Below, piece after piece: positions 1-7,180 of a stretch of DNA of 17,876 bases. Positions within the stretch are counted from its first letter, which is position 1. Every line of letters starts with the position of its first letter. The notes under the pieces are model-generated. The model did no database searches. It was given only the letters and a program-made list of their open reading frames with translations, and had not been told where the DNA came from. A program made the position numbers and the translations under genes. The stretch spans positions 1 through 17,876 of the forward strand of contig NZ_AAXW01000083.1 of NCBI RefSeq assembly GCF_000169335.1. Direction: 5' to 3'. The stretch comes from Crocosphaera chwakensis CCY0110 (GTDB lineage: Bacteria > Cyanobacteriota > Cyanobacteriia > Cyanobacteriales > Microcystaceae).

Positions 1-644
1 TCTACTCCGCCAATTTCTGATGCTTGCTTTAGTTAAACCACTTATATAATCTAACCTTCTACTGGTTTAACTAACTCTTTAATGTTTGAAGATGTTAAGA
101 TTCCTCTATCTGTCACCCACACTACATTCTTCACCCCAAACCGTTTCCTAACTTTCTCTATTTGACTCAAGAATGTGCTAGTATCTGAGGTGTTTCCTTC
201 AAAAACTTCTACAGCGATAGGGCAACCATTTTTATCACATATTAGTCCAAAGACTATTTGAGTTTTCCCTTTCTTCTTATCCCTATTATATCCGTATTTT
301 CCTAATTCACACCCGTTACCCTCTAGGTAAGTTGAGGTAACATCATATAAAATCAATGAGCCATTATCTAAATAAAGACTAGCTAATTTATTTTCAATTT
401 TCTCTTGTTTATTTAATAACCAGTCTAAAGCCTCATAGAGTTCATCCTCATCAGCTTTTTCTAAATTCAATACTTTTCCTAAACTATTGCTACAAGTTTT
501 TTCATGAAATCCTCTAGCTGTGGCTAATTTGGATTTAGGATTGATAATCCTAGCGATGATCATCCCCAAAACTAAGTTTCTAATTCGAGAGGTCTTACCA
601 GCAATAATCTTATCTAATCCTATAGGCACACGCTCTATATACAT
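1..644 (-). pseudogene. IS1634-type (IS4 superfamily) DDE transposase, decayed and cut by the window edge
   Basis: The open part (51-644, 197 codons) resembles the middle of an IS1634-like transposase. A first acidic block DVTSTYLEG lies near residues 101-109 and a second block VTDRGILT near residues 178-185, the usual places for the first two DDE aspartates. Two lesions are visible. First, the start MYIERVP, typical of full-length members, runs straight into the region that normally lies about 80-100 residues later (GLDKIIAGKTSR), so an internal N-terminal deletion is likely. Second, the frame hits TAG at 51-53 after KPVEG, but positions 1-60 in another frame read LDYISGLTKASIRNW, the expected continuation, so about one base has been lost. 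The third catalytic acidic residue lies outside the window. It is almost certainly non-functional. The family call rests on motif recognition without a database search. Confidence 0.8.
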
Positions 645-731
645 GACTACTATTTTAGCTTACTTCCCTTATGGCTGTCTATTAATAAATATTACAATTT
701 ACATGGGTACGTTAACAAGAGTTGATGTCTG

Positions 732-747
732 TATCCATTGATGGATA
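732..747. repeat. Perfect 16-bp palindrome
   Basis: TATCCAT, two bases (TG), then ATGGATA: two 7-bp arms that pair perfectly. It lies in the 229-nt gap between the transposase relic and psaB. It could be a remnant of an IS terminal repeat or a protein-binding site. On the plus strand it is followed by a short weak T stretch, but no plus-strand gene ends here. Nothing else identifies it, and the rest of the gap (645-807) shows no gene. Confidence 0.5.
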
Positions 748-807
748 AGGGTTTTAGGATATTTTAGTAGATTTGTATGGGGTAAGTTCAGTTATATTCA
801 ACTAAAA

Positions 808-831
808 ATCCCCCACCAAAAGGCAGGGGAT
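808..831 (-). terminator. Rho-independent terminator of the psaAB transcript
   Basis: Read on the minus strand, this is a 10-bp stem (ATCCCCTGCC against GGTGGGGGAT, with two G-T wobbles) and a TTTT loop, followed at once by TTTTT. It lies 43 nt beyond the psaB stop codon, which fits the end of the psaA-psaB operon. It also separates psaB from the transposase relic. A caveat is that CCCC/GGGG hairpins of this look also occur at the ends of IS200/IS605 elements, so it could have come from one. Confidence 0.75.
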
Positions 832-873
832 GAATTTATTATCTCATGCTAACTATCTAATTACAGAAGTTGG

Positions 874-3087
874 TTAACCAAACTTCCCAGCCGTTGAAGC
901 AATGAGGAACGCTGCGTACGTCAGCACATAACCCACCGTAAAGTGAGCTAAGCCAACTAAACGAGCTTGAACGATAGAAAGAGCCACAGGCTTGTCTTTC
1001 CAACGAACTAAGTTCGCTAATGGTGTGCGTTCGTGCGCCCAGACAATGGTTTCAATCAACTCTTGCCAATATCCACGCCAAGAGATGAGGAACATAAACC
1101 CAGTTGCCCAAACTAAGTGTCCAAATAAGAACATCCAAGCCCAGACAGAGAGGTTATTAACACCGTAGGGGTTATAGCCGTTGATCAACTGAGCAGAGTT
1201 CGCCCAAAGATAGTCACGGAACCAACCCATGAGGTAGGTAGAGTTTTCGTTGAACTGAGCAACATTGCCCGTCCAAACCCCTAAATGCTTCCAATGCCAG
1301 TAGAAAGTTAACCATCCCAAGGTGTTCAACATCCAGAACATAGCGAGGTAGAAAGCATCCCAAGCAGAGATGTCACAAGTACCACCGCGGCCAGGACCAT
1401 CACAAGGGAAGGAGTAACCGAAGTCTTTTTTATCAGGCATTAACTTAGATCCCCGTGCATCTAAAGCACCCTTAACTAAGATTAAGGTGGTGGTATGTAA
1501 ACCAAGGGCGATCGCATGGTGAACTAAGAAGTCACCAGGTCCAATAGTTAAGAACAGGGAGTTAGTGCCACTGTTGATAGCATCTAACCAGCCAGGTAAC
1601 CAAACGTTGGCGTAGTTAGGATAAGCGGTAGAAGCAATACTATCAGGATTAGACAGAAGTACATCAAATCCGTATAACGCTTTACCGTGAGCAGCTTGAA
1701 TCCATTGAGCAAAAACAGGCTCAATTAAGATTTGCTTTTCAGGGGTTCCAAAAGCAACCACAACGTCATTATGGACGTATAACCCTAAGGTGTGGAAACC
1801 GAGGAACAGAGACACCCAACTTAAGTGGGAAATGATTGCCTCTTTGTGTTCTAGCATCCGTGCTAAAACGTTATCTTTATTCGCTTCGGGATCGTAGTCA
1901 CGAACGAAGAAGATAGCACCGTGAGCAAAAGCACCCACCATCAAGAAGCCAGCAATATACTGGTGATGGGTGTAAAGTGCTGCTTGGGTGGTGTAGTCCT
2001 TAGCGATGAACGCATAGGACGGTAAGGAATACATATGCTGTGCGACCAAAGAGGTAACAACGCCTAAACAAGCCAACGCTAAACCGAGTTGGAAGTGGAG
2101 AGAGTTGTTAACAGTGTCATACATATTCTTATGACCTTCACCCAACTTGCCACTGGGGGGTTTGTGGGTGTTGAGGATTTCCCTCATACTGTGACCAATA
2201 CCCCAGTTAGTGCGGTACATATGACCAGCGATGATGAAGATTACCGCGATCGCCAAGTGGTGATGGGCAATATCTGTTAGCCATAAGGACTCGGTTTGGG
2301 GATGGAAACCACCTAAGAAGGTCAAAATTGCAGTTCCTGCACCGTCTGCGGTTCCGAACACATGACTAGCGGTGTCGGGATTCTCAGCGTACACACCCCA
2401 ATTACCAGTGAAGAAGGGTAATAACCCGGCTGGATGAGGGGGAGTGGATAAGAAGTTATCCCAACCGACGTGCTGTCCGCGAGCTTCGGGAATCGCAACG
2501 TGAACTAAGTGTCCAGTCCAAGCTAAGGAGCTAACCCCAAATAAACCAGCTAAGTGGTGATTTAAGCGGGATTCAGCATTTTTGAACCAAGCTAAATTAG
2601 GACGGAACTTAGGTTGTAGGTGCAACCAACCAGCGAATAAGAACAGGGAGGACAAAATCAAGAGGAAAATAGACCCTTGATAAAGATCACCATTTGTTCT
2701 CATACCGATGGTATAGAACCAGTGGTACACCCCAGAATAAGCGATGTCCACAGGATAAGAAGCACCTGCTTGGGTAAAGGCATCAACTGCGCCTTGACCA
2801 AATTGAGGGTCCCAGATCGCATGGGCGATAGGACGAATGTTGAGGGGATCGGTAATCCACTGCTCGAAGTTACCTTGCCAGGCCACGTGGAAGAGGGTGC
2901 CGGAGGTCCACAAAAAGATGATGGCGATATGACCAAAGTGGGAGGCAAAAATCTTTTGATACAGATTTTCCTCGGTCATTCCATCATGGGTTTCAAAATC
3001 GTGGGCCGTGGCAATCCCATACCAGATCCGACGGGTAGTGGGATCTTGAGCGAGATCCTGGCTAAATTTTGGAAATTTAGTTGCCAT
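874..3087 (-). CDS. psaB: Photosystem I P700 chlorophyll a apoprotein A2 (PsaB)
   Basis: PsaB forms, with PsaA, the thylakoid-membrane heterodimer that binds P700, the electron-transfer chlorophylls and quinones, and the shared FX iron-sulfur cluster. At 737 residues it has the usual length. The N-terminus MATKFPKFSQDLAQDPTTRR is diagnostic. The FX loop PCDGPGRGGTC supplies Cys562 and Cys571. His657 in LFGHLVW sits where the P700 axial ligand lies. RGYWQELIETIVWAH near residue 671 is the phylloquinone/A0 region, and many His residues for antenna chlorophyll are present. No lesions are seen. It follows psaA on the same strand after 181 nt, so it is very likely co-transcribed. Its best Shine-Dalgarno match (GAGGAG) is 16 nt from the ATG, unusually far. 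The start is fixed by family conservation. Confidence 0.99.
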   Translation of the reverse strand: MATKFPKFSQDLAQDPTTRRIWYGIATAHDFETHDGMTEENLYQKIFASHFGHIAIIFLWTSGTLFHVAWQGNFEQWITDPLNIRPIAHAIWDPQFGQGAVDAFTQAGASYPVDIAYSGVYHWFYTIGMRTNGDLYQGSIFLLILSSLFLFAGWLHLQPKFRPNLAWFKNAESRLNHHLAGLFGVSSLAWTGHLVHVAIPEARGQHVGWDNFLSTPPHPAGLLPFFTGNWGVYAENPDTASHVFGTADGAGTAILTFLGGFHPQTESLWLTDIAHHHLAIAVIFIIAGHMYRTNWGIGHSMREILNTHKPPSGKLGEGHKNMYDTVNNSLHFQLGLALACLGVVTSLVAQHMYSLPSYAFIAKDYTTQAALYTHHQYIAGFLMVGAFAHGAIFFVRDYDPEANKDNVLARMLEHKEAIISHLSWVSLFLGFHTLGLYVHNDVVVAFGTPEKQILIEPVFAQWIQAAHGKALYGFDVLLSNPDSIASTAYPNYANVWLPGWLDAINSGTNSLFLTIGPGDFLVHHAIALGLHTTTLILVKGALDARGSKLMPDKKDFGYSFPCDGPGRGGTCDISAWDAFYLAMFWMLNTLGWLTFYWHWKHLGVWTGNVAQFNENSTYLMGWFRDYLWANSAQLINGYNPYGVNNLSVWAWMFLFGHLVWATGFMFLISWRGYWQELIETIVWAHERTPLANLVRWKDKPVALSIVQARLVGLAHFTVGYVLTYAAFLIASTAGKFG

Positions 3088-3095
3088 AGCTTTTT

Positions 3096-3112
3096 AGGAA
3101 ATTCTCCTCTCT
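3096..3112 (-). promoter_or_regulatory. Unusually placed, possibly self-occluded psaB ribosome-binding site
   Basis: On the minus strand the leader reads AGAGAGGAG (3104-3112), but 16 nt separate GAGGAG from the psaB ATG. psaA has the same GAGAGGAGAA motif at an ordinary 7-nt spacing. The psaB motif can also fold on itself: AGGAG pairs with TTTCCT-side bases (3096-3108, a short 5-bp stem with one G-T pair), which would hide it. This is visible pairing potential only, with no evidence that it forms. Confidence 0.4.
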
Positions 3113-3218
3113 AAAACAATGAGGCTGATGCTCATTTCCTGATGTCATTAATCCTTGTAGCCAGGGGACTACAGAGGGAAAAAACGGTTTTTAAAGTCCG
3201 TCTCTATCTTAAACACAG

Positions 3219-3265
3219 AGGATAAAGGACAGAAGACAAGTATTGCTTCGGTGTCCTTTTATCCT
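3219..3265 (-). promoter_or_regulatory. Long RNA hairpin between psaA and psaB
   Basis: Starting 3 nt after the psaA stop, the minus-strand transcript can fold into a near-continuous stem. AGGATAAAAGGACA pairs with TGTCCTTTATCCT (one bulged base). A 2-nt bulge follows, then GAAG with CTTC and CAA with TTG, closed by a 3-nt loop: about 20 base pairs in 47 nt. There is no T-run after it, so it does not look like a simple terminator. A 3' stability element or processing site for the psaA part of the dicistronic mRNA is more plausible. Two smaller stems follow in the same spacer, at 3156-3173 (TGTAG/CTACA plus CC/GG) and 3118-3136 (AATGAG/CTCATT). Confidence 0.6.
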
Positions 3266-3268
3266 AGA

Positions 3269-5515
3269 TTAGCCAATTGATAGGCTTCTTGCCAGGAAGA
3301 ATGCCCAAGTAGTGACAATTCCTCCTAACAGGTAGTGAGCAACACCCACTGCCCGTCCTTGAATAATACTCAATGCACGGGGTTGAATCGCAGGTGCAAC
3401 TTTTAATTTATTGTGAGCCCAAACGATAGACTCAATGAGTTCTTGCCAGTAGCCCCGTCCACTGAAGAGGAACATTAAACTAAAGGCAAAGACAAAGTGA
3501 CCTGCTAAGAACATGATTCCATAGGCTGATAAAGCAGAACCGTAGGAGTTAATCACATTAGCAGATTGAGCCCAGAGGAAGTCTCGGAGCCAACCATTAA
3601 TAGTAATGGCGCTTTGGGCAAAGTTTCCTCCTGTGATGTGAGATACTGCTCCATCTGGAGACACGCTTCCCCAGACATCAGATTGCATTTTCCAACTGAA
3701 GTGGAAAATCACAATAGATAAGGAGTTGTACATCCAGAATAATCCGAGGAATACATGATCCCAACCAGAAACTTGACAAGTACCACCCCGTCCAGGACCA
3801 TCACAAGGGAAACGGAAGCCGAGTTCACTCTTATCAGGGATAAGACGAGAGCTACGAGCGTACAGAACACCTTTAAGAAGAATAAGGACAGTTACGTGGA
3901 TGGTGAAAGCATGGATATGGTGAACCATGAAATCAGCCGTTCCTAAGGTAATAGGCATCATGGCTACTTTGCCAGCAACTCCTACTGTGTCACCACCAAA
4001 GGCATAACTAGCCGTTGAAAGGGCGTTAGGCGCGGTAGCACCGGGGGCTAAGGTATGAATATTTTGAATCCACTGAGCAAAGATGGGTTGCAGTTGGATA
4101 CCCGTATCCGAGAACATATCTTGAGGACGACCAAAAGCCCGCATGGTGTCATTGTGGACGTAGAGTCCGAAGCTATGGAAGCCAAGGAAAATACATACCC
4201 AGTTGAGATGAGAAATGATCGCATCCCGATGACGCAACATCCGATCTAAGAGGTTATTGACGTTCTTCGCTGGATCATAATCCCGAACCATGAAGATAGC
4301 TCCGTGGGCACCAGCACCGACAATCAAGAACCCACCGATCCAAACGTGGTGAGTAAATAGGGATAACTGGGTTCCGTAGTCGATCGCTTGATACGGATAG
4401 GGAGGCATCGCATACATATGATGGGCCACAATAATGCTTAATGATCCCATCAAGGCCAAGTTAATGGCTAACTGAGCGTGCCAAGAGGTGGTCAGGATTT
4501 CATAGAGTCCTTTGTGACCTTCTCCGGTAAACGGACCTTTATGAGCCTCAAGAATTTCTTTCATGCTGTGGCCAATACCCCAGTTGGTACGGTACATATG
4601 ACCAGCAATAATGAAGAGAACTGCGATCGCCAAGTGATGGTGTGCTGTATCAGAGAGCCACAAACCGCCGGTTACGGGATTTAATCCACCTTTAAAGGTT
4701 AAGAAGTCTGAATAAACTCCCCAATTTAAGGTGAAGAAGGGGGTTAGCCCTTGGGCGAAACTTGGATACAACTCGGCCATCTTACTGGCATCAAGTATAA
4801 ATTCGTGGGGCAAAGGAATATCGCCAGGAGCGACTCCAGCATCCAACAGTTTGTTTACTGGCAAAGAAACATGGATTTGGTGACCCGCCCAACCTAATGA
4901 GCCTAATCCCAGTAATCCTGCTAGGTGATGGTTCATCATGGATTCCACATTTTGGAACCACTCTAGCTTAGGCGCTCTTTTGTGGTAATGGAACCAGCCA
5001 GCAAACAGCATCAGACCAGCCATAACTAACCCACCAATGGCGGTGCAGTATAGTTGGTAGCTATTGGTAAAGCCTGACGCTCTCCACAGGTAAAACAGAC
5101 CAGAGGTGATCTGAATTCCATGAAAACCGCCTCCCACATCGCCATTTAAAATCCCTTGACCCACAATGGGCCAGACGACTTGGGCGCTGGGTTTAATAGC
5201 GGTTGGATCGCTTAACCAAGCTTCATAATTAGAAAATTTCGCGCCATGAAAATACATGCCGCTCAGCCAGACAAAAATAACGGCTAAATGACCGAAGTGC
5301 GCGCTAAAAATTTTTCGCGAAACATCTTCTAAGTCACTGGTTTGACTATCAAAATCGTGTGCGTCGGCGTGAAGATTCCAAATCCAGGTGGTGGTTTTGG
5401 GTCCTCTAGCCAAGGTACGGTCGAAGTGTCCAGGTTTTCCCCACTTCTCGAATGAGGTAGGTACTGGATCTTTATCGACTGTTACCTTAGCCTTTGCCTC
5501 AGTAACGTCTGCCAT
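3269..5515 (-). CDS. psaA: Photosystem I P700 chlorophyll a apoprotein A1 (PsaA)
   Basis: PsaA is the partner of PsaB in the PSI reaction-centre core of the thylakoid membrane. It binds P700 chlorophyll a', the A-branch cofactors and half of the FX cluster. The 748-residue product begins MADVTEAKAKVTVDKDPVPT, and VTVDKDPVPTSFEKWG is the conserved cyanobacterial PsaA start region. The FX loop PCDGPGRGGTC gives Cys571 and Cys580. His673 in LAGHFVFAFSLMF matches the P700 ligand, and GRGYWQELIESIVWA near residue 687 matches the quinone site. The length is a few residues short of the common 751-755, with the difference in the variable N-terminus. GAGAGGAG lies 7 nt upstream of the ATG, supporting the start. 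It is first in the psaA-psaB operon, with 631 nt of non-coding DNA upstream. Confidence 0.99.
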   Translation of the reverse strand: MADVTEAKAKVTVDKDPVPTSFEKWGKPGHFDRTLARGPKTTTWIWNLHADAHDFDSQTSDLEDVSRKIFSAHFGHLAVIFVWLSGMYFHGAKFSNYEAWLSDPTAIKPSAQVVWPIVGQGILNGDVGGGFHGIQITSGLFYLWRASGFTNSYQLYCTAIGGLVMAGLMLFAGWFHYHKRAPKLEWFQNVESMMNHHLAGLLGLGSLGWAGHQIHVSLPVNKLLDAGVAPGDIPLPHEFILDASKMAELYPSFAQGLTPFFTLNWGVYSDFLTFKGGLNPVTGGLWLSDTAHHHLAIAVLFIIAGHMYRTNWGIGHSMKEILEAHKGPFTGEGHKGLYEILTTSWHAQLAINLALMGSLSIIVAHHMYAMPPYPYQAIDYGTQLSLFTHHVWIGGFLIVGAGAHGAIFMVRDYDPAKNVNNLLDRMLRHRDAIISHLNWVCIFLGFHSFGLYVHNDTMRAFGRPQDMFSDTGIQLQPIFAQWIQNIHTLAPGATAPNALSTASYAFGGDTVGVAGKVAMMPITLGTADFMVHHIHAFTIHVTVLILLKGVLYARSSRLIPDKSELGFRFPCDGPGRGGTCQVSGWDHVFLGLFWMYNSLSIVIFHFSWKMQSDVWGSVSPDGAVSHITGGNFAQSAITINGWLRDFLWAQSANVINSYGSALSAYGIMFLAGHFVFAFSLMFLFSGRGYWQELIESIVWAHNKLKVAPAIQPRALSIIQGRAVGVAHYLLGGIVTTWAFFLARSLSIG

Positions 5516-5581
5516 GAGGGTTCTCCTCTCTCGACAATAAACTTTAGGGTTTTCCTATTGAGGACAGTGTAATAGAAGATT

Positions 5582-5603
5582 AGCAAAAATAGGATATTTT
5601 GCT
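5582..5603 (-). promoter_or_regulatory. Near-perfect hairpin in the probable psaA leader
   Basis: On the minus strand AGCAAAATA, a TCC loop, then TATTTTTGCT form a stem of about 9 bp with one bulged base, 67-88 nt before the psaA ATG. It is AT-rich and so only moderately stable. If the transcript starts upstream of it, it would be a 5' leader hairpin. It could also be a protein-binding palindrome in DNA. Function is not known. Confidence 0.35.
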
Positions 5604-5822
5604 TCTCTTGTGATTGCATTTAATATGCTCGCTTTGATTAGGTTTCAGGCGAAGCATCAGTAATAGATGATAAGTCTTAGACCTCTTTTCTGTTGAGCCA
5701 GCTTAACAATAATTAAAATTAGGCTCATTCTTGATGGATACTTGGTTATGGCAACAATAAAAAAAGCCACAAAGTCAAGTTTTTTTGCTCTTTATTCACA
5801 AAAAGTAATATATAAAAATATT

Positions 5823-5840
5823 TTTTTAACAAAATGTTGA
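5823..5840 (-). promoter_or_regulatory. HLR1-like direct repeat (possible RpaB site) upstream of psaA
   Basis: On the minus strand TCAACATT, two bases (TT), then GTTAAAAA. Compared with the HLR1 consensus bound by the response regulator RpaB, (G/T)TTACA(T/A)(T/A)-N2-repeat, 13 of 16 positions match, with the correct 2-nt spacing. RpaB control through HLR1 is established for PSI genes in cyanobacteria, so the location is sensible. However, the DNA here is so AT-rich that a match of this quality is not rare, and it lies about 310 nt from the start codon. Confidence 0.3.
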
Positions 5841-6062
5841 CATTTGTCTTATTTTAGATATCAGGTCTTCAATTCAAACCAAATTAAACAGTACACAAAT
5901 ACTTGTTATTTTGTCTTTGATTATCATTGAAATTTATCAATAAGTATAAGGCAATAGAAAACCTGAGTTCGGTCTTAGGAGTTATTATTTTTGTATTAGT
6001 AGTCAGCTATTAATTATTTGATCGCTGCTCATTGGGGTTCCGAGAATTCACCGAAACAATAC

Positions 6063-6092
6063 TTGTGTTTTTTGGGGTACATCTGCTATAGT
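6063..6092 (+). promoter_or_regulatory. Candidate plus-strand promoter for a small RNA
   Basis: TATAGT at 6087-6092 matches the -10 consensus at 5 of 6 positions and is preceded by a TGC extension. TTGTGT at 6063-6068, 18 nt upstream, is a weak -35 (3 of 6). Predicted start is about 6099. It points away from psaA and towards the convergent end of the HAD gene, with no plus-strand ORF downstream, which is why a small RNA is proposed. Confidence 0.3.
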
Positions 6093-6098
6093 TACTTA

Positions 6099-6139
6099 CA
6101 GGGAAGAGATATTAATTGGTAGAGGTTGCTTCCCTTTTT
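6099..6139 (+). ncRNA. Candidate small RNA ending in a hairpin and T-run
   Basis: Just downstream of the candidate promoter, GGGAAG (6101-6106) pairs with CTTCCC (6129-6134) around a 22-nt loop, and TTTTT follows directly (6135-6139). A promoter, then a stem, then a U-tract with no gene between them is the layout of a short non-coding RNA of about 40 nt. It is not Yfr1: that RNA's conserved ACUCCUCACAC motif is absent. The large loop makes a weak terminator. The transcript would be antisense to anything read from the HAD gene into psaA. Confidence 0.25.
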
Positions 6140-6146
6140 CATTAAT

Positions 6147-6965
6147 TCAACAATTCAACAAAAACTTATTAATTGCCAGGGCGACTCCATCATTTTCAAC
6201 ATCAGGTGCAACCCACTGACTGACCTCCTTTACTGCATCTGGTGCATTTCCCATAGCAATACCTAGTCCTGCATATTCTAACATTTCTAAATCATTAAAA
6301 TTATCGCCGATCGCCATAACTTGATGAGCTTCTATTTGTAATAATTCTTCTGCCAAAAAACGCACGCCGAATCCTTTACTTGCTTGAGGATTAGTGGCTT
6401 CAAAATAAATAGGTGTAGACTGAGTTAAATAAAGTTGTTCACGGGTATAAATTTGCTGTAAATTTGATAATAATTTTCCAATATATTGAGGTTCTCCTAT
6501 AGCTAAAATTTTAGTTGTTTCTTGTTCTAAAATAGAGCGTAAATCTTTAACTAATACTGGTTCTATGCCTGATCTTTGACGATAAATTTCAGTTTTTGCT
6601 GTAATTTCTTGCACATATAAACGATCATCGATATAACAATGAATTTCAAGTTGATTTAACCAATCGGGTTGTTGAAAGTAGTCAAATAATTGATAAGCAA
6701 TATCACAGGCAACAGGAAAATGATGATGACGAACTCCTGTTAAAGGACATTGAATCCAAGCACCATTATAGGCAACAATTGGTAAATCAGAGGTGATTAA
6801 ATTATGAAAACGTTTAGCTGAATAATACATTCTTCCTGTTGCTAAAGCTACCCTAATACCTTTATTTTGTACTAATTGAATCGCTTGTTTAACCCCATCA
6901 CTAACTGTATTAGATTTGCCGGCAATGGTATCATCAATATCGAGAACTAGAAGACGAATATCCAT
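6147..6965 (-). CDS. Cof-type HAD-IIB family phosphatase
   Basis: This is a 272-residue cytosolic haloacid-dehalogenase-type hydrolase, probably acting on a small phosphorylated metabolite such as a sugar phosphate or nucleotide. All four HAD motifs are visible. Motif I is LDIDDT (nucleophile Asp9, acid/base Asp11). Motif II is ATGR (Thr43). The motif III lysine is in QASKGFGV near residue 196. Motif IV is GDNFNDLEML near residue 219. A C2-type cap lies between motifs II and III, and the length is normal for the Cof subfamily. The substrate cannot be read from sequence. The gene stands alone: 631 nt separate it from psaA downstream, and it diverges from the next gene upstream. A possible -10 (TACAAT, complement of 7031-7036) lies about 66 nt before the start, without a clear -35. 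Confidence 0.88.
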   Translation of the reverse strand: MDIRLLVLDIDDTIAGKSNTVSDGVKQAIQLVQNKGIRVALATGRMYYSAKRFHNLITSDLPIVAYNGAWIQCPLTGVRHHHFPVACDIAYQLFDYFQQPDWLNQLEIHCYIDDRLYVQEITAKTEIYRQRSGIEPVLVKDLRSILEQETTKILAIGEPQYIGKLLSNLQQIYTREQLYLTQSTPIYFEATNPQASKGFGVRFLAEELLQIEAHQVMAIGDNFNDLEMLEYAGLGIAMGNAPDAVKEVSQWVAPDVENDGVALAINKFLLNC

Positions 6966-7165
6966 AATTAATAAGTTACCTGAATTAACAACAAGAAATA
7001 TAAAATAGAAAACTTTAAAATAACTAAACTATTGTACACTCTTCTGTAGGTTCAGTCTAAATTGATCCAAGCGCGATTGACCTCTATAGTAATTTTTTCA
7101 AAGAAATTAGTCTAGAGAGAAATCAATTTCAGACATTGAAACTAACTTAACCCAACTATTGCTGC

Positions 7166-7171
7166 TATAGT
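7166..7171 (+). promoter_or_regulatory. Candidate -10 element; possible near-leaderless transcript
   Basis: TATAGT, preceded by GCTGC, lies 9 nt before the ATG of the metallophosphoesterase gene. If used, transcription would start about 2-4 nt before the ATG, giving an almost leaderless mRNA. This fits the lack of a Shine-Dalgarno sequence there. No good -35 is seen at 16-18 nt. The rest of the 215-nt divergent spacer (6966-7180) shows nothing else definite. Confidence 0.3.
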
Positions 7172-7180
7172 CTTAAAATT

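Larger units (their letters stand above)
5516..6146. other. Non-coding region upstream of psaA (631 nt)
   Basis: No convincing coding region is visible on either strand. The stretch is very AT-rich and contains the psaA upstream region. Separately listed sites are a leader hairpin at 5582-5603, an HLR1-like repeat at 5823-5840 and a candidate plus-strand small RNA at 6099-6139. There is also a 6-bp inverted repeat TGAGCC/GGCTCA (5694-5699 and 5722-5727). I could not pick a clear -35/-10 pair for psaA: several AT-rich hexamers are possible and none stands out. Long upstream regions with more than one promoter are known for cyanobacterial psaA. Confidence 0.6.

Noticed and set aside
29..74. A 12-bp perfect inverted repeat TTAGTTAAACCA / TGGTTTAACTAA
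   Set aside because: Both arms lie in the decayed transposase reading frames (the ELVKP and SGLTK codons), so the pairing is most simply coincidence in coding sequence and not an IS end.
2677..3114. Plus-strand open frame of 145 codons opposite psaB
   Set aside because: It is the shadow of highly conserved psaB coding sequence, with no recognisable motif. The other open frames opposite psaA and psaB are of the same kind.
5913..5931. Fur-box-like core (TGATTATCATT) upstream of psaA
   Set aside because: Only 12 of 19 positions match the 19-bp Fur consensus, with the matches in the AT-rich core. Such matches are expected in DNA of this composition.
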